A program made the position numbers and the translations under genes. A DNA stretch of 64,000 nucleotides from Artemia franciscana (Eukaryota > Arthropoda > Branchiopoda > Anostraca > Artemiidae), in NCBI RefSeq assembly GCF_032884065.1, contig NC_088867.1, positions 54,952,968 through 55,016,967 of the forward strand, in the 5' to 3' direction. Of the stretch, positions 1 through 11,034 are shown in pieces (the first letter of the stretch is position 1; the number at the start of each line of letters is the position of its first letter). The notes under the pieces are model-generated. The model saw only the letters and a program-made list of their open reading frames with translations, searched no databases and had not been told where the DNA came from.

Positions 1-584
1 CGAGTTATGATCCTATTTCATTTATTCATTTTTTTTTTTTTACTGTTTCTTACAATAGATTTTTCCAAATTAAGTTTAACAGCTTTATTGTAAAACTAAA
101 AGCAGTTTTTCGGTAGTCCGGTTGACCCTCTTTGAGTTTCTTTTAAGGAAATGATTTCTCAATAATCATTCTATGTTTAAAATAATTGGTTTTAAAATAT
201 GTATGTTCTTCGACTGAAAACTAATAAATAAAAAACAAGATAAGTTTGCGATAGATCAAGCTGGGATTGTTTGTCATTTTAAGGCCCAAAGTAACAATTT
301 GGTCTAAGTGGGCCAAAATGCTATTGAGCAAAAATTTTGAAATTCCCATTTCCAGGTGCCATGGTCAATCCCAAAGAATCTAAAAAAACAGCTTTAACGG
401 CTGTTTTAAAAGAGGATCTTTCGTATTTTGACGCTTCAATAATTTTTTCATTTAATCTATTTGTTTATTTAATGTTGTCAAATGTGAAAAAAAAATTTAA
501 CATAACAACATCCCGCGCTGAATCCCGCGGCATGATATACAGGAGGGATAGTAAAAAAAAGTAAACTATTTTACTATTTTACTA
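1..584. other. AT-rich noncoding DNA, nothing recognised
   Basis: AT-rich sequence with short poly-T and poly-A runs. I see no coding exon, RNA gene or clear repeat. The one open frame here (337-564) has no recognisable motif and ends in a lysine run from an A tract, so I do not call it a gene. Confidence 0.5.
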
Positions 585-1734
<1,150 letters not shown>

Positions 1735-2255
1735 GTTTTTCGAAGAAATTTTTTGTAAGAATAGGAAGATAAGTCTTCGAAAGAAAATTAGAATATTGGA
1801 GATGATAATCAGTGATGATACTGGTCGAGCATGGTTCTGAAATGTGGGTTCTTTGGAAGACGGGGGAGGACTTTCTATATATTTTCCAGGGGAGTTGCGT
1901 AAGGATTGTTTTGGGTGCTCATCGGACTGATCGGATTTCAAACAGTAAGCTGTACCAAAAATGGAGTTCAGTCCCGCTTTTTAGGGCTATAATGAGAAAA
2001 AGGTTGAGATACCTACGACACGTTTTGCGGATGAAGGATAACAGATTGCGAAAGATTGTCTTTCTTGGCCAAACAAAAAGCAGGCCGTTCCCATATGGGT
2101 AAGAGAAGGCTGTAAGGAACTCAGTCGTAAGGAGGTTGTCAGGAAAATGGAACCTCTTGGGATGATGTAAAGAGGTAAGTTTTGAATATATTGTCATGGA
2201 GGAGCTTGTGCAGATGTTTTGGCATCAGGTTGCTAGGTTTTGCTGTGAGTTGTTA
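1735..2255 (+). mobile_element. 5'-truncated LINE fragment, C-terminal end of reverse transcriptase ORF
   Basis: Translation gives the conserved block after the polymerase of an APE-type non-LTR retrotransposon, broken by frameshifts. Near 1750-1800 it reads KNRKISLRKKIRILE. Near 1815-1850 comes a degenerate YGSE-W-L block. From about 1890 to 2080 it reads CVRIVLGAHRTDRISNSKLY and then RAIMRKRLRYLRHVLRMKDNRL. The same block occurs at 46.95-47.4 kb in a larger remnant of what looks like the same LINE family. The endonuclease and catalytic domains are absent, so this is a dead 3' fragment. It lies about 80 bases beyond the last recognised pseudogene exon and on the opposite strand. Confidence 0.8.
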
Positions 2256-2331
2256 GTAATAGTAGCAGTATTTGCTTATTAATTTTAAATTGTAATTTAT
2301 CCTATCTAAAGTTAGTAATTGTAGAACTTAC

Positions 2332-2605
2332 ATTGACTTCCTAGATGGCTTTCTCGTCGTGCTCAGTTTGGATTGTTGCTTCGGTTTACAGACTCAATCC
2401 AATTCAGGCCTACGAGCTACTGTCTCCTCAATCAGCTGGTTGTCTTCCTCAATTACCTTTTCAAATGTGGGTGTATCATCAGGCAGAGGCTCAGCGTCCC
2501 TATGAACTAACGTGTTTTCTTGTTTGTTAGCCAACTGAGAAGCTCTTCCAGGAGTTCGGCTGAGTTGCGAAGCTGTTTAATGTGTTCTTCAAATCTATGA
2601 TCTCT
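2332..2605 (-). pseudogene. shot: Spectraplakin pseudogene, exon 4 of 4 seen (spectrin repeat)
   Basis: On the minus strand an acceptor (TTTCAG, ending at 2606) precedes RDHRFEEHIKQLRNSAELLE, followed by an LLSWL motif. This is a spectrin-repeat helix pair as found near the C-terminus of spectraplakins. Reading is lost by an apparent 1-base deletion near 2515-2522 (codon starts change from position class 1 to 2 modulo 3). It then continues as NTLVHRDAEPLPDDTPTFEK. A TGA at 2394-2396 replaces what is probably an Arg codon (CGA to TGA would be a CpG transition). The exon ends at an AT|GTAAGT donor (2332/2331). Entry phase 0 matches the exit phase of the exon at 3705-3930. Two disabling lesions within a well-conserved sequence indicate recent loss of function. 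Confidence 0.8.
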
Positions 2606-3704
2606 CTGAAAGTTATTTATTTTTAGAATAACAAGAGAGATATGAAGGGAGGAGGGGCAAGGAAAGAGATAAGGAGGGAGTAGAGTTAGAAAGAAAGAGA
2701 AAGATAAAAAAAAACTCTAAATGAGAACGAGCTAGAAAACAAATGATAATCGTAAGACGTAAATATTAAATTAAAAAAAATTTTAGTTTATCTTTACCAC
2801 AAAACCACGACGCCACAAACCAAGCATTCAATAGAAAAAACAAAATGAAGCTTCTTTCTTTACATCAAGTTGATAAGAAAATTATTTTGATATGATCTTT
2901 GATTAAAATAGAAAGAAATATAGAACTGAAGCGTACATTGAATAATGTAGCTTCGTGACCAAGTAAGATTCCCTAAATAATTAAAAGTAACTTCAATAAG
3001 AACCTAAAAGGAATAAACCTACGACCAATCACAAGTAATATTGACGAAACGGGACCAATGACTTCGTTGGTGTTTGTAACATTGACTACTTATGTAGTTA
3101 CTACATAATTAGTTGCGTTGTGACCACTTATGTGTTTGTACAAGCTTTGGCACAGTGTTCGTGTATAAGCTTTCACTTCTAAAAAAAAATCACCCAAAAA
3201 ATATATTTTGCTTGGGCTAAAATAGTAATTTAATTGATTTTAATAACAAGAACTTTAGAATAATCGTACTATTATTAACTTTTTTATTCTGTATGCAATA
3301 CCTTAGAATAATGCTTATTGTATCAATCTAACTTCTTTTTTCGATTAGCTAAGTTTTACATGAAAAATTATTAAGAGCTCTAATTCCTGATAATTTCCAA
3401 AAATAATTGGGAATATTAAATAAAAAAATATCTAGTGTTTAGTTGCCAAACGCTAAATGGCGTTGAGGTTTTTTTGTCGACACTATTGCCAGTTCCCAAT
3501 CTGTTAAGTTACTCATATTATTTAGATTTGAACATGAGTCATCAGTAAACCATGAATCATACTTTTCCACTCCTATAGGGAGAAGACCCGGCAAACGACA
3601 GTAAGATATAATGTCTATAATATAATAACTCATAACCTATAATATATCAACATGTACCGTGTTTAACCATTGACGCAGTTGAATACTTAAAGTACTTCGC
3701 TTAC
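2606..3704 (-). other. Intron of the spectraplakin pseudogene
   Basis: Bounded by a donor (CAG|GTAAGCG, 3705/3704) and an acceptor (CTTTCAG at 2606). It contains a purine-only tract at about 2620-2710, next to the acceptor on the opposite strand, which forms its pyrimidine tract. I see no other exon in it. Confidence 0.65.
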
Positions 3705-3930
3705 CTGTCTTGACCAATTCGAGAACTCGTCCCACCTAGACTGGATGATGGTTATCCAGTGTCGTATAGCACTAACTGCATCTGGATGACACTTTAAAAG
3801 AATATCATTGGTCTACACCAAAATGTCATTCTTTTCATGCTCCTTTTCATTTAGTTCTTCAAAGAAACGTTTGTGGTCACCAATTTGATCAACACATTCA
3901 TCTTGATCATCTTGCAACTGGCCATTAAAT
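3705..3930 (-). pseudogene. shot: Spectraplakin pseudogene, exon 3 of 4 seen (spectrin repeat)
   Basis: The acceptor (TTTTTCAG) and phase-2 entry join exactly to the preceding exon: its terminal AG plus the first A here make an Arg codon. The protein begins FNGQLQDDQDECVDQIGDHK, continues with a KRFFEELNEK-like segment, and after a break gives TNDILLKCHPDAVSAIRHWI and TIIQSRWDE. The CHPD...I.HWITII block is a hallmark of the last spectraplakin spectrin repeats in both arthropod and vertebrate family members. A TAG at 3813-3815 interrupts the frame where CAG (Gln) would fit. The exon ends at CAG|GTAAGCG in phase 0. No frameshift is seen in this exon; a single nonsense change disables it. Confidence 0.85.
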
Positions 3931-5287
3931 CTGAAAAATTATAAAATATATTGAAAGTTTGGCTCTAGCCCTTTGATATGTAAGCCGTCCAGAAACTAGT
4001 TGACGAGGTGCTAGGAAAACAAAGAAAATAAAAAAAAGAGGCACAATCCATTTTATGTTTATGGTATCAAACATCCGCTGGAACTAATCTTGAAAATCCC
4101 GCACAGAATAATCTTCCAGTTAAGGTAAGGCATATCTACATTAGCACGAATAATTATAACAAATATCAATTCTAGCCAACAAGGAGCAGAGTTGAACGTG
4201 TCAGCTAATTTGGCTTGGAACGGAAAATTTATCAAGTACATTTTGGAATGGACTTGACCAAATTGGCTACTAAAATAACAATTATAAGATAAAACAAACT
4301 CGTTTTCAAAATATACTAAAAAGTAGAAAATACTTTTTTCTCGAGAATCTTTGGATACAAGTGAAAACAGGGTGCACAAAACTGATTGACCTTTACATAA
4401 CATAGATATAAAAATGATTTAAGTTTTAATTCTTAAGTTTTAGATTTTAAGTGCACAAATTCAAAGTCAGTTAGTTGAGGAAAAAGAGATAAAAGAAATT
4501 AGAATTGAGTTACTAAAATCTTTTATATTTATCATTTTCAACTTTTTAGCCTCAAACACCAAAAATTATCTTATATAAGGTTTGAACCTAAGTTATCGTG
4601 GCCACAGGTATGTTTTCTTATCGCTGGGCTACCAAGTCTTGCATAATAGTGTTTGTTTAATAAGTTTTGCTGTGCCCAATCATCTGTTTATGCTGTTTTA
4701 TTTTTACAAGGGGGAGTTTACAAGAGGGAAAATTATTTGATTTTGAATTATTGCAATTTCGTTGGTGGTATATAGTAATAGTGCATATACTAATAAAATT
4801 TGGAACCGATTGAGAAAATGGAAGTTGTAAAAAAATGGCTCACAAATTTATGTGATAAAATGTCAGTGAACTGACAAAAAATGAGTTAAAAAAGTATAAA
4901 TGGTGAATGACCAAAAGAATAATTGATGTTATCTTTTGGCATACTGTAAGCGATACTATGGTACTACCCGTCTCAAATTAGAAATAAAATAAATCAAAAC
5001 TATAATTGAAGCAGAAAGAATCTTTAGAACTGAGGAAAAAATCTTCAAATAGCCACGAAACGTACAATTGGCATATGTTTTTATTCTAACTTACGGTAGG
5101 GGCCAGTGTTCCTCTTAGAAAACAGATAATTCTACATTAACGACTTCAGTAGGCCTATAGTCTATGCTAATATGAATAATAGCCTATTCTAGTCAATCAG
5201 CTCTAAATATGGTGAAGTATTACATTTTTCACTTTTATAAGCAGTTAATTTAGTTTTTATAAGCAGTTAATTAGTATAATTTCGTAC
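3931..5287 (-). other. Intron of the spectraplakin pseudogene
   Basis: Spans the acceptor at 3931-3933 and the donor GTACGA at 5287. It is AT-rich. The minus-strand open frame at 4059-4403 has no spectrin-repeat or other motif, so I regard it as chance. No repeats are evident beyond short A/T runs. Confidence 0.6.
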
Positions 5288-5553
5288 CTCAATTCCATTT
5301 CCCCATCACTTAACCACTCAAAAAGCATTTTAACTCGTCTATGCAGCTCTTCAGCATTAGTGAGGGCGTCCTCGAGGCGATCCGACCGAGCTCGGGCAGC
5401 TTCAGACACTTTATTCCATGAGTCATCTAATTGCTTGACCTTGTTTTGAACAGAAGCAGCATCTTCTGGTGTGGCACTAGTTAGCAATTATGTTGCAGTT
5501 TTGCGAACTTGGTTGGCTTGTGATAATCGGCCGTTAAGTTCATCTTCACAATT
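5288..5553 (-). pseudogene. shot: Spectraplakin pseudogene, exon 2 of 4 seen (spectrin repeat)
   Basis: The acceptor is TTCATAG at 5554-5556. The exon opens in phase 0 with NCEDELNGRLSQANQVRKTA and hits an in-frame TAA at 5488-5490. It then continues in the same frame with LLTSATPEDAASVQNKVKQL, later AARARSDRLEDALTNAEELH and LFEWLSDGEMELR. The RLEDAL...AEELHRRV...LLEWLSD pattern is the spectraplakin spectrin-repeat signature. The exon ends AG|GTACGA in phase 2, matching the next exon. The only lesion is the TAA, where an acidic residue is usual (GAA to TAA would suffice). The frame downstream is fully intact, so the loss is recent or the stop is a sequence error. Confidence 0.87.
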
Positions 5554-6490
5554 CTATGAATTGAAAAAGGAATTAATCAATATTCGGTATATTTGCTCAT
5601 GTAAAAACGTCAAATATGAGGCCAAAAAATATTCAATATAAACTTTATAATTTATTAATATCCCTATATAAGAAATATCATATCATAACTGGCCATGTCC
5701 ATTAGCTCTAACTCTATCACGATCGTGCGTCGTCATAAGCCAGGAGCAATTCTCTGCCAAACAAGTTTATAATTTGTCCCACTTTAATATAAGTTCTATT
5801 AAAAGTATACTTATTATACTAGATGCTTACGTACTTATTATATAATATATCAAAATAACACTAAATTATAGTTATATATTTATATATTAAAAAAAAAATG
5901 ATATGGCTAATCTAACCCTCTTTTGTCCAACGCCAAGGGGAACGAGTTGAAACTTTTAGTAAGGATTATTTTTGGAGAAGGAGGGGACTTTTTTCTTGGG
6001 GTGGGGGATGTATGTATATTTGTTGAAGAAGAAACATATTTATCGTCTCATGTTAATATCAGCATAATTAACATTAGTCAACAGCAATGTATAACACAGT
6101 CAATATGGTTTCATTTTGATTGCAAATAGTAATAGTTTCATTTTGATTGCAAATAAAACATAATCGAGAAAAATTAGGACTTACTGTAGCAAAACCATTA
6201 ATAAGCTAATAAAGATATGATAATTCTATCTCTCCCGTTAATATTTTGCCTCTTATAATGACTGGTGGTCTTGCAACGGGATTAACTCTAGATTTTCATT
6301 CTTACATTTTGTATACCTAGTGGGTTTTTTTAAAATAACATTGTACATCCTCTTTTTTTTTGTTCCACAAACTCCAAATTTAAAAAACAATAACATCATT
6401 TGAGCAAATACAACATAAAAAAAAATTGTTGACAAAAAAGAGAAAAAAAATAAAAGAGAGAAAATAAAAAGAGAAGAAAAGAGAGAAGGG
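5554..6490 (-). other. Intron of the spectraplakin pseudogene, 3' part
   Basis: AT-rich intron. It includes a short direct duplication of about 21 bases (copies near 6109 and 6134, GTTTCATTTTGATTGCAAAT). The plus-strand frame at 5923-6129 and the minus-strand frame at 6253-6435 show no known motif and are not called. Confidence 0.55.
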
Positions 6491-6504
6491 TGTAAATACA
6501 GAAA

Positions 6505-7430
6505 GCGTAGAAAGTACTTTATGATGGTTTTTCAAGAATATGATAGTAGCAAAAAAAAGAGATAAAAAAATTAATAATTATAAAATTTAGCCCACATAGA
6601 AGTACAGTCATAAAATATAAAACATGAAAATAAAAATAAAAAATTAAACAGAGAAAAAAACCAAAGAGAAGAAGAAGAGCTGAGAAAAAAAGACTGAAAT
6701 TCAAAAACCATTAACGTATAAAATACCCTTTGCTGGTCTTTACTGAATATGTCAGGACTGATAGAAAATATATAATTGATAAATTTAAATTGAATAAGTG
6801 AGAAAGAACAAACTGCAGTAATAATATTCAAGAAAAATGTAAAATCAAAAATGCTTAATAAATAAATCTTGAAAAAGAGAGCAGGACGTATAAAAAATGA
6901 AAAGAAGAAGGAAGTGAGAAGAAAGACTGAAAATTTAAAAAAAATAAATGCAGAAAATACCCTTTGCTGGTCGTTTAAGAATATGACTAGTACCAGTAGC
7001 AAAAAATTTGATAAAATAAAATCAGATGAAATAAATATGTAGAAATAAATTATATAATAATATAAAATTTTAAATATACTATAAATGGACTTAAAAAAGA
7101 GAGAAGGTAGCAAACAAAAGACAAAAATGAGAAAAAAAAGAGAATGAAAATTTAAAAAGCCTAAATTTATAAAATACTCTATGCACGTCTTTGAGGAACA
7201 TGACTGCAGATACAAAAAAAAAATATTAGTAAATAAACAAATTGATGTACTAAAAATTGATAGTGCTAAATTATATGACAATATAAAACTTAAAACATAT
7301 TATAAAGGGATTAAAAAAAAAGAGGAGAGAAATGAAGAGGATAGAAGAGAGAAAAGAAGAGATTAAATTTAAAAAGGATAAAAGTAAAAAATACCTTCTG
7401 CTGTTCTTTGAAGAATATGACAGTATCCAA
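6505..7430 (-). repeat. Degenerate ~215-bp tandem array that copies an exon end and splice donor
   Basis: The sequence at the end of the exon at 7395-7894 (plus strand ATACCTTCTGCTG...TTTGAAGAATATGAC, 7391-7425) recurs in decayed form starting near 7174, 6957, 6723 and 6514, at spacings of about 217, 217, 234 and 209 bp. Between these marks each unit is an A/GA-rich stretch. On the minus strand the copies still translate as variants of the exon tail: KEQQKVFF at the exon, NDQQRVFS near 6960, KDQQRVFY near 6725. So the repeat unit includes about 30 bp of coding sequence plus the GT donor. The long minus-strand open frame at 6571-7281 is a by-product of this A-rich array, not a gene. Confidence 0.75.
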
Positions 7431-7894
7431 GTCCCCATGTACAGGTCCCTCTTTCATCAGAGGCAGGTCAACTTTGCACAACCAATCAAGAAGAGCCTGG
7501 AGGGCATCCTTAAACTGTCCAGAAAACAGTAAATCTTCTTCAAGCTTCCTCTGCCGTTCCTCACTGCGATTACAAACGTCTCGCCACTTACTTTTTAAAT
7601 CTGTCATCGGCTGCTTAATAACTGGCTCATCTGTTTTGGTGACCTATCTTAAAGGAGTTTTCCAGTTTGCATTGTTGCATCATATGTTGGTTGTTTGGCT
7701 CCGAGAGAGCGGTGGAATTCTATATGCTTTTGTAAAAGCTGTTTGATTTTGTCTGGATCTTTGCCAAGGGTGTGAGCTGTTTCGTCAAAAGGTTTGACAG
7801 TGTTTTCAAGCCAATTGCTTAGATCGGTGTAAGTGTCACTGAATTCTTTGGCTTCTTTATATCCGCGATCAATAGCTCGAGTACGTTCTGCAGC
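7395..7894 (-). pseudogene. shot: Spectraplakin pseudogene, exon 1 of 4 seen (two spectrin-repeat segments)
   Basis: The acceptor CTTTCAG (7895-7897) precedes AAERTRAIDRGYKEAKEFSD; further on come NWLENTVKPFDETAHTLGKD and KQLLQKHIEFHRSLGAKQPT. A TAA at 7649-7651 and a 1-base loss in the A run on the minus strand at 7634-7637 break the frame. It then resumes as MTDLKSKWRDVCNRSEERQR, KDALQALLDWLCKVDLPLMK and GPVHGDLDTV. The ALQALLDWL...PVHGDLD segment is highly diagnostic of MACF1/dystonin/shot. The donor AAG|GTATTT lies at 7395/7394, phase 0, compatible with the next exon. With the three downstream exons this gives the order of C-terminal spectrin repeats. In a working gene the protein would link actin and microtubules; this copy cannot encode it unaided. 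Confidence 0.88.
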
Positions 7895-8480
7895 CTGAAA
7901 GAAAAAGCAATGAGGATCTAGATATCAAAATGAAAAGACAATCTGGTGAATAAAAAAAAAAGAATGCGCATGGAAAAAGAATACAGTGAAAAGGAAGAAA
8001 AAATTGAAAAAAAATAAGCGTGGAAAAAAGGATTGGAGAGAAAAGAACAAAAAAAATTAAACAAAGAAGGGCATTTTAAATAAAAAAAAGGGATCAAAAT
8101 AGAAATGTCAAAATAAGTTGAAAACCAATTACATAGAAATGGAATAAACGGCAATCGCAAGAGAAACAAAATAGAGAACAGCAGCTTGAAAGTAAAAATT
8201 AATCTTTGAGATACCAAAGTATATACATCGCCTAGCAGATTAAAAATATGCAAGGAAATAGAAGGGTTAGCAATGGAGTAACAGCTTAAAAGAAAAAATT
8301 ATAAGCATAGAAAAAGGGATAGAGAATTGTAAAAACTAAGAAATAAAAAGAAACTTCAAATAAACAAGGGATAAGAACCAGAATATCAAAGTAACCTGAA
8401 AGCCAAATGAATATAAATATGAATGGAGGAGTAGAATGGAAAAAGGAGTAGCAAAGAAGGCAGTTGCTTGATAGTAAGAA
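7895..8480 (-). repeat. Intronic ~290-bp tandem array upstream of the pseudogene exon, copying its acceptor edge
   Basis: A-rich sequence in which 8010-8150 (ATAAGCGTGGAAAAAAGG...) is repeated in diverged form at 8300-8440 (ATAAGCATAGAAAAAGGG...). The edge of the exon with its acceptor (GCAGCCTGAAAG at 7890) reappears as GCAGCTTGAAAG near 8181 and GCAGTTGCTTGATAG near 8460. This mirrors the array on the other side of the exon. The minus-strand frames at 7918-8563 are hydrophobic translations of this A/T-rich array and are not called as genes. Confidence 0.6.
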
Positions 8481-9703
8481 CAAGAGCTAAGAGCTCTTAT
8501 GGCACTTGTGACAAGGTCGGAAAATCCAAGAGCCAAGAACTTATATGGTATGAGCTCTAACAAACTTCTAAGAATAAATAGATTGATTTAAAAGGAAAAT
8601 CAGAGGCTTTATACTGGTCAGGATTTAAAATAAGAGCTCTGTGACACGAGGTCCTTCTTAATATTAAAATTCATTAAGATCCGATCACCCACTCATAAGG
8701 TAAAAATACCTCATTTTTTCTAATTTTTCCTCCCCCTTCAGCCCCCCAGATGGTCAAATCGGGGAAAACGAATTTATCAAGTCAATTGGTGCAGGTCCCT
8801 TACAGACCTAAATTTGTATCGTCCTAGCACGTCCAGAAGCACAAAACTCGCCAAAGAACAGGACCCCCATAACTCCACCAAAGAGAGCGGATCCAGTCCG
8901 GTTACGTCAATCACGTATCTGCGACATTTGCTTATTTTATCAAAAAAGTTTCATCCCGATCTCTCCACTCTAAGCGTTTTCCAAAATTTCCGCTTTCCCC
9001 CTCCAAATCCCCCAAATGTCACCAGATCTAGTCGGGATTTAAAATAAGAGCTCTGAGACATGAGTTCCTTCTAAATATCAAATTTCATTAAGATCCGGTC
9101 ACCCTTTCTTAAGTTAAAAATACCTCAATTTTTCAAATTTTTTTTTGAATTAATACCACCCACCCCCCTAAATCCACAAAAGAGAGTGGATTCGGTCCAG
9201 TTATGTAAATCACGGATCTAGAACTTGTGCTTATTATTCCCACCAAGTTTCATCCCGATCTCTCCACTCTAAGCGTTTCCCAAGATTTCCCGTTTCCCCC
9301 TCCAACTCTCCAAATATCACCGGATAAGGTCGGGATTTAAAGTAAGATCTCTGAGACACAAGGTCCTTCTGAATATCAAATTTCATTAACATCCGATCAC
9401 CCATTCGTAAGTTAAGAACACCTCATTTTTTTTAGTTTTGCCTCTCCCTCCAGCCCCTCAGGTGGCCAAATCGGAAAAAAGACTATTATCAAGTCAATTT
9501 CTGCAGGTCCCTGACACACCTACCAAGTCTCATCATCCTAGCCCGTCCTGAAGCACCGAACTCTCCAAAGCACTGGAAATCCCTCCACCCCAACTCCCCC
9601 AAAGAGAGTGCATGCGTTCCAATTATGTCAATAACGTATCTAGAACTTATGTTTTAGATACGTGATTTTTCCAAATTACCCATATCCCCCAAAGAAAGCG
9701 GAT
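8481..9703 (+). mobile_element. Family B element, left part (tandemly built noncoding repeat)
   Basis: Starts with the family B head (AAGAGCTAAGAGCTC, then TATGGCACTTGTGAC). It continues with diverged ~300-410-bp units, each opening with a GGGATTTAAAATAAGAGCTC-like block (near 8623, 9034 and 9332), then AAATTTCATTAAGATCCG, a run of cytosines, AAAGAGAGCGGATCCGGT and CACCAAGTTTCATCCCGATC. There is no coding capacity; the open frames here are chance. The head matches 11837 and 49826. Confidence 0.75.
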
Positions 9704-10369
9704 CCGGTAGATCCAACAGCCAGTTCTTTCGTGTGCATGTTTTACCTTTTTCTCAGCTTCATGGTGATCTCCCCCCATCCCCTAAGTGTTCCGCCATCTT
9801 TCACCTCTGATCAAAATAATTATAATCTTCACAATACCAAAAATATTATTCAAATTCATTTTACTCCTTGCGTAAGGTCAGACTTTAATCCTTTAATTGC
9901 AAGTCATATTGTAAGGAATAAGTTGCCCAAATCAGCTCGAAGGTGCCACTCATTCGGTTTATTTAAAAAAAAAATATTAAAAATTCTTTGGCTTCTTAGA
10001 AATTATTTGATCTATTTTTATATATGTATATGCGTGTATGTATGTATATGTATATATATTTCCTTATTATTTCATCGGAGTCTATTTTATCAACTGAACT
10101 ACTTAATTAATTTAGTCTATTCAATCTATTAGCCTATTTAGTTTTGTTTTCTATAGTTTTATTATATTTATATTTTCTTTTCTTCTCCTTTTTGCTCTTC
10201 TCTCTGTGAGTAGCCTAAGTGATTATTTAATTTTTTTGTTCTTTTCTGAGTGACTCGTTTATTTTCCCCCTTTTTTACAGGCCAAAGAGCCTTTGGGGGA
10301 ATAGTAAAAATGTAATATTGTATGTGTGTTTCGTGATGAATAAATCTTATCTTATCTTAGTTCGTAAGT
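9704..10369 (+). mobile_element. LINE 3' end with (CTTAT)n tail, inserted in family B
   Basis: The frame near 9800-10020 contains NNYNLHNTKNIIQIHFTPCV, HIVRNKLPKSARR, FGLFKKKILKILW. This is the C-terminal R.H...W..LP..L....F..FK..LK pattern of non-LTR reverse transcriptase ORFs. The 3' UTR ends with ACAGGCCAAAGAGCCTTTGG, GTATGTGTGTTTCGTGATG, AATAAATCTTATCTTATCTTA and returns directly to family B sequence at 10370. A second copy of the same 3' end is at 48075-48206. The insertion is heavily 5'-truncated, and the pure TA/TG stretch near 10018-10060 lies in its 3' UTR. Confidence 0.75.
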
Positions 10370-10945
10370 TAAAAATACCTCATTTTTTCTAACTTTTCCG
10401 AATTAACCGTCTTTCCATTATCCCCCAGCTTGTCAAATCGGGAAAGTGACTATTTCTAATTATTCTGGTCTGGTCCCTGATATGCCCGCCAACTTTCAGC
10501 GATCGCTATATTTATCACGTACCTAGTTTCGGATCTTCTTCATGTAAAAATTGGAATGGTCCGGGGTTCGAGCCCGAGACCCCTCGCACCTTATGCGAGA
10601 GATACGCCTAGACTATAAGCCATACTTAAGAAGAACAGTAATTTGTTTTAGGGGCAAATAAAATTCATCTCAACTATCTTGTTCGCTCGCCCCCCCCCCC
10701 ACCTCCAGATGGTCGAATTGGGGAAGAGACTATGTCTATTTTAATCTAGTCAGGTCTCTGATACGCCTGCCAACTTTAATCGTCCTAGCTTATTTGGAAG
10801 TGCCCAAACTAGCACATTCCCCCCAACCTCCCCAAAGAGAGTGAATCCGGTCCGGTTATGTCAATCACGTATATAGGACATGTGCTCATTCTTTTCACGA
10901 AGTTTCATCCTGATCTCTACATTCTCACTGTTTTCCAAGATGTCC

Positions 10946-10947
<2 letters not shown>
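10370..10947 (+). mobile_element. Family B element, right part, truncated at a (TA)n tract
   Basis: Family B blocks resume (GTAAGTTAAAAATACCTCAT, CAGATGGTCGAATTGGGG, AAAGAGAGTGAATCCGGTCC). They are interrupted by a tRNA-like sequence at 10553-10626 and stop at the TA tract. The usual right end of family B (as at 13390-13441) is missing. Confidence 0.65.
10553..10626 (-). pseudogene. tRNA-Pro-like pseudogene or SINE head
   Basis: The reverse complement reads like a eukaryotic tRNA-Pro: an A-box-like TAGTCTAGGCGTA, an anticodon stem CTCGC/GCGAG with loop ATAAGGT, and a B box GGGCTCGAACCC closing with CCCCGG. In tRNA-Pro(AGG) the loop is TTAGGGT; here the anticodon position reads AAG, so it is mutated. 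Five of seven acceptor pairs can form. A T5 run follows (pol III terminator-like). It sits inside a family B element, so it is probably a retroposed tRNA or the head of a SINE rather than a working gene. Confidence 0.6.

Positions 10948-11026
<79 letters not shown>
10948..11026. repeat. (TA)n microsatellite
   Basis: An uninterrupted TA run of about 40 units. It truncates the family B element on its left. Confidence 0.97.

Positions 11027-11027
<1 letters not shown>

Positions 11028-11034
<7 letters not shown>

Noticed and set aside
4059..4403. 114-residue minus-strand frame as a further spectraplakin exon
   Set aside because: No spectrin-repeat pattern; the flanking exons already join in phase across this interval.
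6571..7281. 236-residue minus-strand open frame, the longest near the 5' end
   Set aside because: Phe/Leu/Ser-rich translation of an A-rich intronic tandem array; its only meaningful segments are copies of the neighbouring exon's last few codons.
7918..8563. Hydrophobic minus-strand frames that look like membrane segments
   Set aside because: A/T-rich intronic array; hydrophobicity follows from T-rich codons.
9662..10132. 156-residue frame as a cellular gene
   Set aside because: It spans family B sequence and the C-terminal end of a LINE RT; no start context or splice structure.
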